DNA from: Phoronis ovalis
Lineage: Eukaryota > Phoronida > Phoronidae
Length of the DNA stretch: 15,106 bases
Assembly: GCA_028565635.1 (NCBI GenBank)
Contig: JAOXYB010029122.1
Location: 1 to 15,106 of the forward strand
Direction of reading: 5' to 3'
Shown here: positions 6,701 through 12,800 of the stretch, one piece after another
How positions within the stretch are numbered: position 1 is the stretch's first letter
How the letters are laid out: each line of letters starts with the position of its first letter
The notes under the pieces: model-generated
What the model was told of the DNA's origin: nothing
Seen by the model: only the letters and a program-made list of their open reading frames with translations
Databases searched by the model: none
Position numbers and translations under genes: made by a program

Positions 6701-8420
6701 TTCTAATTCCGAATCGACTTCCTTTTCAGATGCCTGCAAGTGAATTATTGGTATATTCAATATATAAATAGGATTTGTTAACGTTCTCATCTTGTCACGG
6801 TTCTATTCATGTCATTTTGCACGAGGTATATAAACACACATCACTTTTGAGACATAAGAAATATAACGAATATGCACTTTATAATCAGGATTGTGCACTT
6901 ATATTTTAATTTGTTGGAGGCATTATGACATTTCAGTAGAGGTATACGTATTGGAGTCAACTGACCTTCATACATTTTAGCTAAATAAATTTTCTACATC
7001 ATGAACAAAGAATTCTTTGGGATTCTCATAAAGATCATATATCTGCCACTTCAAATGTTATCAACACCTGAATTGAATTTGCTTAATATAGTAAAGGTTA
7101 AAGATTAGATAGTTTTAAAATATGATTCGATAGTTTTTCATTTAATATAATATCAACAGGCAAATTTCATAAACTTTCTCTTTGCCGGAGCTTTCAAAAA
7201 TAAATTACCTGTTGCAAACTTTCGGGTATTCTTTCTGCATGGTAGTTTCTGGCGGGAATCAATATCATGATAGTACACTGTATCTACATGAGGCAATTGT
7301 TAGTTATGCTCAAAATTATTGGGCCAAGTATTTACGTACTGTGTAAGAGAAACCAGAAATGTTAAGGAAAAAACATGTACAAACCCTTGGTTCATATTAT
7401 TTTCTTAAAATACACAATGTTTTTAAAATCTTATTTTATTATAAAACTTCAGATTTAAATTTGCATATATTCCGTACAACAAGGTTGATTACACCAATTT
7501 AATTTTTAAACATTTTAAAAAAATATTATAATGACCCTGTGTTAGCAAGTAGAGAAGAATAAGCCAAACACAGAATACAATGCATAATCAGTACTTAACC
7601 AAATGCATAAGCAGCTTACCCATAAGAATGCTTGTGCAGTTTATGTTACATGATAAATGTATACCCAACAATGAAATATGCGAAACATGTCCACTTCACT
7701 ATATCTAATTGGTGTCTCCACGGAAACGGGCTAATTTAATAATTGTGTATTTGTAAAGTTGTGTGGTGTTCCCTATAATAATCTTACTTTAAATTTAAGT
7801 CGTAGATAAAGTTACAAGTGGTTACAAATGCCTACATTTTCATGAACGTCCCCACAAAACGACCACCTTTTAGTGAGCTCGTGTAGTACAAGATTCGATC
7901 AGCCAACTGCTTTAAAGCAAGGCATTAATAAAAACAGCAAATATAAAACATTTTTTCAGATATTTTATTGATATTTTTGTCATAAAGTTAAAAACTTTTA
8001 AGAAGTGATCAATCCAAAAATTGTTTTTTTAGTATTTTGATATCCCTTGTCAAACTTTAGAAAATTATGACAGATGTAAAAGAAAAAATACAATTTCCGT
8101 TTTACACATATATTTTACAAGGAATATGTTATGCATTAATATTGTTGAGCGATCTTTTAAGCTGTAGTATAATTTGCTGAATGTAGTATGAAAGGTTGAA
8201 ATACAATACCGTGCTTTCAGCATCTACATTGTCGTCAATCAGTACTTTTTCTCTCCTTCTCAGTAACTCTGCCTCTTGTCTAATATTATGCACTTCAGCA
8301 AATACTTCATTAAATACAGCCATGTGTGTATGTATGAATTCTTTTATGGTCCTTCCCCCTTTTGTGGGTGACAGAAGAGAACTTAAAATCGAATGCTTGC
8401 TTCTGGGCTTGCTTCCTCGT
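698..8420 (-). CDS. Calmodulin-like four-EF-hand calcium-binding protein, N-terminally extended (split gene)
   Basis: Reconstructed as complement(join(698..732,1480..1725,5956..6099,6697..6733,8210..8420)). All internal junctions are GT..AG and keep one frame. Counting from the Met at 8323, the product is 191 residues. Residues 1-50 form a charged extension absent from calmodulin (149 aa). Four EF-hand loops follow at D60-E71, D96-E107, D134-E145 and D170-E181. Each has Asp at position 1, Gly at 6, a hydrophobic residue at 8 and Glu at 12, so all four should bind Ca2+. The tail after EF4 reads E-F-A-K-M-L-C-A-K-R-Q, close in shape to calmodulin's E-F-V-Q-M-M-T-A-K. The role is inferred: a cytosolic calcium sensor acting on unknown targets. 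The first exon and start codon are uncertain. An arrestin-domain gene lies on the other strand inside the 1726-5955 intron. Confidence 0.85.
733..1479 (-). other. Last intron of the calmodulin-like gene
   Basis: A 747-bp intron between GTGAGT (1479) and TTGTAG (733). It contains the 39-bp palindromic element at 1280-1318. A 74-codon plus-strand frame at 907-1131 shows no recognisable pattern and is probably chance. Confidence 0.75.
1280..1318. mobile_element. 39-bp perfect palindrome, copy 1 of a miniature foldback element
   Basis: The left arm CTAGGATATATAAAACTCT is followed by a single T and the exact reverse complement of the arm, so the whole element can form a 19-bp hairpin. It is bracketed by a 7-bp direct repeat ATACTAG (1273-1279 and 1319-1325) that looks like a target-site duplication. 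A second copy is at 8492-8530. No coding capacity. Each strand carries a TATATAAAA word. Confidence 0.8.
1480..1725 (-). CDS. Calmodulin-like gene, exon with EF2 (second half), EF3 and EF4
   Basis: Starts at an ATTACAG acceptor with GG AAC GGA, completing the second EF loop (G-N-G-Y-V-D-Y-P-E-F). It then encodes the central linker (M-K-G-R-I-K-D-L-D), EF3 (D-R-D-G-N-G-Y-I-D-E-K-E) and most of EF4 (D-T-D-S-D-G-K-I-D-Y-N). It ends AAC G before a strong GTGAGT donor. The 246 bp keep a phase 1 to phase 1 frame. Confidence 0.92.
1726..2742. other. Calmodulin-like intron upstream of the nested arrestin gene
   Basis: AT-rich sequence with no recognisable gene. It is minus-strand intron and, on the plus strand, the 5' flank and presumed promoter region of the arrestin-domain gene. 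I found no convincing core-promoter motif or repeat family here. Confidence 0.6.
2743..2774. repeat. Three tandem copies of 11-bp AGTTTGTTTCC, upstream of the arrestin ATG
   Basis: Units start at 2743, 2754 and 2765; the third is imperfect at its end (AGTTTGTTTCT). The array ends about 15 bp before the ATG at 2789, so it lies in the 5' UTR or proximal promoter of the arrestin-domain gene. Confidence 0.85.
2789..3059 (+). CDS. Arrestin-domain gene, exon 1
   Basis: ATG at 2789 opens 90 codons plus one base and ends GCG AAA G before a GTTAGT donor. It encodes the N-terminal extension (starts M-S-G-W-Y-A-A-F), with an acidic helical end (D-P-H-E-F-I-E-L-D-R). No domain is recognised in it. The start is chosen because it is the first ATG in this frame and the exon joins in phase to exon 2. 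Confidence 0.7.
2789..5719 (+). CDS. Arrestin-domain-containing protein (five-exon gene)
   Basis: Join(2789..3059,3320..3472,3920..4094,4565..4699,4936..5719): 1518 nt, 505 residues plus TGA, frame intact across four GT..AG introns. Residues 1-90 are an unrecognised N-terminal extension. An arrestin N-like sandwich spans about 100-285 and includes Y-V-Y-H-P-G-E-R-V-Q-G, the usual Y-x-P-G-E-x-V-x-G strand. An arrestin C-like sandwich spans about 298-450 and includes S-C-K-G-G-I-L-S, the G-E-D-A-I strand, L-P-I-P-L and Y-V-K-L-S-Y-Y-I-L-V. I see no PPxY motif in the tail, which many vertebrate ARRDC proteins use to recruit NEDD4-type ubiquitin ligases. The family acts as cytosolic adaptors for receptor or cargo trafficking; the client here is unknown. 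The gene lies wholly inside an intron of the antisense calmodulin-like gene. Confidence 0.88.
3320..3472 (+). CDS. Arrestin-domain gene, exon 2 (start of arrestin N domain)
   Basis: Acceptor TTACTTCCAG; encodes G-I-F-E-P-T-N-D then Y-V-Y-H-P-G-E-R-V-Q-G-I-V and N-I-E-L-Y-F-R; donor GTGAGT after CGT T. Phase 1 at both ends. The P-G-E-x-V-x-G element is the most recognisable arrestin N-domain signature in the gene. Confidence 0.88.
3473..3919 (+). other. Arrestin-domain gene, intron 2
   Basis: 447 bp from GTGAGT to TTTGAAG. Contains an exact 19-bp tandem duplication at 3608-3645. No exon signal seen. Confidence 0.75.
3608..3645. repeat. Exact 19-bp tandem duplication
   Basis: GATTTTAGGTTGAGGATTC occurs at 3608-3626 and again, without change, at 3627-3645. 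Looks like a recent local slippage duplication inside arrestin intron 2. Confidence 0.95.
3920..4094 (+). CDS. Arrestin-domain gene, exon 3
   Basis: Acceptor AATTTGAAG. The T carried from exon 2 completes a Cys codon, then E-V-Y-H-S-C-T-G-R-V-D-K-E-T. The exon ends GAT AAC AT at a GTATGT donor, phase 2. It contains I-L-L-S-E-K-I-P-F-F-L, consistent with arrestin N-domain strands. The acceptor is poor in pyrimidines, so this start is slightly less certain than the others. Confidence 0.8.
4095..4564 (+). other. Arrestin-domain gene, intron 3
   Basis: 470 bp between GTATGT and TTGGTAG. AT-rich, with a 10-base poly-C run at 4502-4511. No coding signal seen. Confidence 0.75.
4565..4699 (+). CDS. 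Arrestin-domain gene, exon 4
   Basis: Acceptor ATTGGTAG. AT|G completes Met, then L-Q-F-E-Y-L-L-P-E-D-I-L-G-T-V-V-Y-E, which resembles the F-x-L-P-x-x-x-P/L-x-S arrestin strand region. Two overlapping GTAAG donors exist. Only the second (GTAAGC at 4700) leaves phase 2, which is needed to read into exon 5. Confidence 0.78.
4936..5719 (+). CDS. Arrestin-domain gene, exon 5 (arrestin C domain and tail)
   Basis: Acceptor CCCTGTCTGTAG; the base G completes Lys and the frame continues L-S-A-Y-V-R-Y-T-F. This large exon carries the end of the N domain, the linker, the complete C-like domain (S-C-K-G-G-I-L-S through E-N-V-L-I-C) and a tail of about 55 residues ending E-P-T-Y. TGA is at 5717-5719. 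A continuous frame extends upstream to an ATG at 4856, but that part is intron because it precedes the strong acceptor. Confidence 0.9.
5818..5823 (+). terminator. Possible polyadenylation signal ATTAAA, arrestin-domain gene
   Basis: ATTAAA about 100 bp after the arrestin stop codon. A weaker alternative to the AATAAA at 5922. Confidence 0.35.
5922..5927 (+). terminator. Polyadenylation signal AATAAA, arrestin-domain gene
   Basis: Canonical AATAAA about 200 bp after the arrestin TGA. Cleavage 10-30 bp later would place the mRNA 3' end at or inside the minus-strand calmodulin-like exon that starts at 5956. Confidence 0.6.
5956..6099 (-). CDS. Calmodulin-like gene, exon with EF1 and start of EF2
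   Basis: The acceptor TTTTGCTTCAG precedes AA ATT CGG GAC. The exon encodes E-I-R-D-L-F-E-L-F followed by loop D-E-N-N-D-G-Q-I-S-T-E-E, the exiting helix, and the first residues of the second loop (E-I-D-S-D). It ends GAC G at a GTGAAT donor. It is 144 bp, phase 1 at both ends, and joins in frame to 1480-1725. Confidence 0.9.
6100..6696 (-). other. Calmodulin-like gene intron between the 37-bp exon and the EF1 exon
   Basis: 597 bp, GTAACT to TTGCTTCAG. Near 6620-6680 there are repeated AGGTCAT words (for example 6644 and 6666). No exon seen. Confidence 0.7.
6697..6733 (-). CDS. Calmodulin-like gene, 37-bp exon leading into EF1
   Basis: The acceptor CACTTGCAG and donor GTAACT flank 12 codons plus one base, reading A-S-E-K-E-V-D-S-E-L-E-K. 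The odd base completes a Glu codon with the next exon (E-I-R-D-L-F). The acidic helix-forming residues fit the lead-in to the first EF-hand helix. Too short to be certain alone, but both splice sites and phases fit. Confidence 0.7.
6734..8209 (-). other. Long intron of the calmodulin-like gene, no recognised content
   Basis: About 1.5 kb of AT-rich sequence without a coding frame, repeat family or RNA gene that I can support on either strand. Confidence 0.6.
8210..8420 (-). CDS. Probable 5' exon of the calmodulin-like gene (charged N-terminal extension)
   Basis: The open frame runs from an in-frame TAA at 8428-8426 to a GTATTG donor after ACG at 8210, phase 0, which joins in frame to the 6697-6733 exon. 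From the Met at 8323 it reads M-A-V-F-N-E-V-F-A-E-V-H-N-I, then an Arg/Glu-rich helix (A-E-L-L-R-R-R-E-K) and D-D-N-V-D-A-E-S-T. The sequence upstream of that Met is also open and basic (S-P-T-K-G-G-R-T-I-K-E-F). The exon could therefore begin at an acceptor near 8421, or Met 8323 could be the start with 5' UTR before it. I do not recognise this segment. Linkage to the EF-hand exons rests on strand, phase and position. Confidence 0.5.
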
Positions 8421-8491
8421 CTTGTTTATATTTGTGTGATCTTTGTAATAAACATTATATATCTTGAGCAGGTAAATGGGATTGATAAAAG

Positions 8492-8530
8492 CTAGGATAT
8501 ATAAAACTCTTAGAGATTTATATATCCTAG
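8492..8530. mobile_element. 39-bp palindrome, copy 2 of the miniature foldback element
   Basis: Identical to the 1280-1318 copy except for one base in the right arm (AGAGATTTAT for AGAGTTTTAT). Flanked by a different 7-bp direct repeat, ATAAAAG (8485-8491 and 8531-8537). That the flanks duplicate a different 7-mer at each site is the main evidence for insertion. Confidence 0.8.
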
Positions 8531-8537
8531 ATAAAAG

Positions 8538-9618
8538 TAATACAATTTTAATTCAAAGCCACGTATTGAGCTTGGTTTAAACATATATACTTGCCTTTAT
8601 CTAGAATGCAATGAGGGCGGGCAATTTTACAGAGTACTTGATTAGCTTCATGTTGTTTATCAATTTATATTTATTTTTTACATTACTCATATACTGCAAA
8701 ACAAGATCTACTAACTGATCAAAAGAACGTGTAAGTACTTACAGCAAACTAACAACACTAATTTTAATTTCAAATTATAGAGCACATTTAAAATTTCCAT
8801 ACATTGTGTGTACTAAATCATATCTAAAAAACATCTTTTCAAGACAACCTGTGCATCTCTATATAGACAGCGCTTAATTGGTGGCTGTTTTTTATCTAGT
8901 CAGTGAGTACGACATTGTACATTCTCAACTCATTTGACTTTTTACACTTTGAAACGTATTACTGTTATCGAAACAGATTTCCTCCTGTATGGTATATTAA
9001 TTTCTACCGGTTAAATAACCACCGGCATTATTAATCTAATTACAAGTCTTCAGGTATCGTCTTGTGTGTTGAATTATGGGATGTTTGTTCCTCTAAGTAT
9101 TCTTGCTTATGTCACATTCATCACAGATTACACCAGCGTCATTCAGCAATTTAATATATACGAGTGGCCGTTGCTACTATCTACTAACATGACTAGAAAG
9201 TCGGAAAAACCTCGGGCGGGTTAGAAGAGCTAGAACTGGAATTCTGAAAAAACTCTGAAAATCTGTAAAAATTATAATTATTGATACATAGTACAGTTCT
9301 GAGTGTAAGCACATATCAAAGAACTTCCTTGCACAGCCGAGTTCAGTCAGAACAAGCAAAGTTTATCCAACCTTCAGTCAGGGAGTCTCACACCTTAATT
9401 CCTCATCACACACTACACGACCTGTACAAGCATCATCAAACATGCCTCTTTGTTATACTTACTACGCACTGAAGAAAGCTAGCAAGAAATAGTAAAAGCG
9501 CGAGAAACCTACCTTTTCGTTGCTTTGCTTACAAATAAATAACATCAGAGACGTCTTAGTTGTAATTCAGCTACAGTTACAAATGTTTCTGAGACAATGA
9601 AAAATAATGCATTTTATA
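8538..9618. other. Intergenic region between the WSC/sushi gene and the calmodulin-like gene
   Basis: About 1.1 kb, AT-rich. It should hold the promoter and any missing 5' exon of the calmodulin-like gene. A minus-strand ATG frame ending at a GTAAGT donor near 8742 is open for about 19 codons, but its phase does not match the 8210-8420 exon, so I do not call it. Frames of 60-63 codons at 9177-9359 and 9281-9472 have no recognisable pattern. Confidence 0.5.
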
Positions 9619-9628
9619 TTTATTTATT
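9619..9628 (-). terminator. Overlapping AATAAA polyadenylation signals, WSC/sushi gene
   Basis: The minus strand reads CAATAAATAAATAT, giving two overlapping AATAAA words. The TAA inside the first is the in-frame stop of the unspliced last exon. Supports a transcript end just downstream. Confidence 0.5.
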
Positions 9629-9811
9629 GCAATGCCAGAATTGTCAAAGTTATCGAAACATTACCAGATGTATACACAGCAGTGATCCCACCTCCGCCGC
9701 ACCACTGAGTAGATTCACCAACAAGACATGGGCTGTTACAAAGACGATTAGCTACGGCACCATACTTCCCATAAGTATTACCACAAAGGCATATGTCACC
9801 ATCCTTTAAAC
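9624..9811 (-). CDS. WSC/sushi gene, last exon seen (second half of WSC2)
   Basis: Acceptor TTTTCCTCTCAG. Encodes G-L-K-D-G-D-I-C-L-C-G-N-T-Y-G-K-Y-G, then C-N-S-P-C and W-C-G-G-G, which is the C-x-C-G, C-x-x-P-C, C-G-G pattern of WSC domains. A GTAATG donor exists after TCT G at 9665. Without splicing the frame adds N-V-S-I-T-L-T-I-L-A-L-Q and a TAA overlapping an AATAAA. I favour the unspliced end; if spliced, the exon is 9665-9811. Confidence 0.75.
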
Positions 9812-12800
9812 CTGAGAGGAAAAAAAATGTTTAGAAACAGTCGCACCTGCCGTAAAATGTGAAATTTTAAGCTCTCTAAGTGCGTACTTTAGAATTAACG
9901 AAAAACTTACAAGTTTCTGTAAAGTAGTAGATCACAAAAAGGGATTTTTCTTGTAATTATTAATATTCCTATCATCCAACAAAATATATTCCCAAAATTG
10001 CGAAATGTGAAGATAAACCTGAACTGCACCTTTTCGTGCTATTTTTTAGCAATGAAATCGGTGTTTTAAAAAGAATGTTTGCTCTCATCATTCGATTTTA
10101 TTAATATTCGATCACTCAAGCCGTAAAGGAGCAATTTCTAATAGGTCGGCAAAAGCATATAATTATGAAATTGTTGTTTGATCGAACTCATGTAGATAAC
10201 ATGCAGAGTGTACCTGAGTATGTAAAATTGTTATCTCTACAGATTTTTATGCACCAATCCACGGCACTTTCCGCGCTTGGGGCAAATGTCACAAGTTGAG
10301 TCTGTAGTTCGCTCAGGTCGGGAACGCTAGGGTTGTCTTGGTAACATCCAAGGAAAAGATGGTCGTCTATAAAGATAAATTATTGTACTGGTTTGTCATA
10401 TTCACAAAAACAGCATAAAACAAAGATATCTTCATTCAAAGAAAATTTAATTGGCATCACAGTTTGTAAATTTTGATACACACCTTTCCACGTCCCCTTA
10501 TTCACACTGTTTCCTACATAGATATTGGCAAGCAGGTAATTATATAAAGACGTATTTTATCACAGTCGCATTATCACGTTTAATATATCAAGTTTATAGA
10601 TATTCACCTTTTTATTTGCTTTTTTATATCGCGAGAATATCTCCTGTTCAATTGAAACCAGTTAGTTGTTGGGAAATTTAGAAAAATTGCTTAATATTTG
10701 AATGGTTTTACCAATAAATCGAATTTGCTTTGATTGTACAGGTTTTATTTCATTGCAACCTATCAGACAAGTTAACGACTGGTTTAATAATATAGAAATG
10801 CACTGTACAAGCAGCTTATTGATTCTTTATATATTATTTTACCACTTACCGATACACCGATCAGGCGCACCATCCCACATCCCCGTGACATCGCATGTAA
10901 TATTTTGGATCAATACAGCAGATCCATCGGCCCGTCTTGTACCAGGTTTGCAAATGTATTGTCTCCAAGAACCCGGTGTGAGTTCAACTCCACTTGATCT
11001 TACATCAGCGTTCCAAAGCACAGGCGGTTCCTCGCAAGTTACGTCTAAAAAATCGTATTTTAATTTTGGTAAAAGGTGCTCTAATCATGACAGACTTTAT
11101 ATGGTAAGATTAAAATCAAGAAAGAGAAAAAAATCATTGCAGTTACATTCAGCAGACAAAAAGAGACAGAATATTTTGATACCATACTTGTCGAATAAAC
11201 ATTTTTCCGAGAAGACGCGCTCTCCCTTGAAGATATTTTTCTTAAATATTATTTCGATTAGTAGTTTTCACTTTGTATTCTCTTTTTTGTTTTAACTAAG
11301 AAATCAAAATCTTCATTGAAACAAAACAGATTTTAATATAACCACAATCAAAAAGAATTCTTGTTATAGACTAACCAATGCATTGATCCACGTTTGGTAC
11401 TTCCCAGTTTTCATCAACCTCACATCGCACCGACAAGCTACTGTACCCATTTTCTTGTAAGAAACCGCTATTACAAGTGTAGTATACAAAACTACCATAG
11501 ATATCGCTAGTGTAGTTGGCTACAGCATTGGTTATTTCTGGTACTGGATCCTGGCAAGATTTGTCTACAACGAATGTATCAAGCTACAAATACGTTGAGT
11601 GTACTAACCTACCTCAGGTGTACATAAGTCTGTTCCCCTTGTTTCCCAAATAATCTCGTTTGTTGGGAAACGTAAAGCCTGAAACAGGTTATCAAGCTGG
11701 TAAGGGAGAACAGATACGTCTTTCCCAAGCAACATCATCGCCAGTGAGTTAATTTAGCATGAAACACAATCATTTATTTAATATTTCAACTTTCAGGTGG
11801 CATTAAACTGACTTTTAAATTTGAGTAAATCGGCTTTCTGGTACATGGGCAACAGATATGACTTTCCAAACAACACTAAAGTGACATGTGAAAATGTTTT
11901 AGTTTGCTATAAAACAATCTATTTTTTTTCTCCATTAGATCATTCGATTTATTTTCAACTACGACAAGCTGAAAGTTGCCCGATATGTTAACACTTGACA
12001 ATACCTTGACAAGCAGGGGGTACATTATGCCATTCTCCGGTGTCTTGACAAACAGCAACCATCTGCGCAATGTTGGCAGCCATCTTGAATCCATAATCGC
12101 ATGCATACCGAGCAGTACCTCCAAGATCTTTTCCTACAGACAATACCGATGCATTGCCTACGTCGGGAACATCTGGACAACCAGATACTGAAATTTAAAG
12201 GTGTAATATACGTTTGATGCTGCCGAAGGGATAATAGTTGATGGGTTAATTCAGATTACACATTTTTATACAAAGTAACTCAGTAAGTAATAGTTTGCCT
12301 GTACCGAAGACTTTTTTTGGCATACACAGTGCACGTCAAAAATATTAATAAAAGTATTTTATATCATTTTACATGCTACGGATTTTCCTCAACTAAATAT
12401 GGATATGTCAACACTAACTCAGTTACCGGCCCGGTATTAATAACACGTTTACTCAGTTAATTCACTAATAACTGCGTGTTCAGGACATGTCACTAATTTT
12501 TATTAAAATACACGGTAACTATAAAATATCAATAGGCATTTGATTAATTAGTTTTGTAACGAAATATTTTTCAGCTTTAAACTCAGTAATGATTCAATTG
12601 TGGCGAGCAGGCGATGATCTTAGAAATACCTACCCCAAGCCCGCCATACAGAAACGCTGTTTACGCCTCCACAGTATTGTGTACCATCTCCACTACATGG
12701 GATATCGCACACAGCATCTAAGACTTGGCCGTATAACCCAAGTGAATCACCACAACCACACTGTGAACCTGGTAGAAATAAATTTGATGAAAAAACTTGA

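Noticed and set aside
8196-8495. 99-codon plus-strand frame rich in Ser and Leu
   Set aside because: It is the antisense shadow of the minus-strand 8210-8420 exon.
8742-8799. Minus-strand ATG with 19 hydrophobic-rich codons ending at a GTAAGT donor, a possible first exon or signal peptide
   Set aside because: It ends in phase 1, and none of the candidate acceptors of the next exon accepts phase 1. Kept only as a note.
9475-9520. Further 3' exon of the WSC/sushi gene after a TTTCTTCAG acceptor
   Set aside because: The frame from phase 1 runs only about 18 residues with no WSC or membrane pattern, and a strong GTAAGT sits six bases after the acceptor.
10702-11295. 197-codon plus-strand open frame, the second longest in the window
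   Set aside because: It overlaps sushi exon 3 on the opposite strand. That strand has four sushi cysteines and correct splice sites, whereas the plus frame has no recognisable pattern and low-complexity ends.
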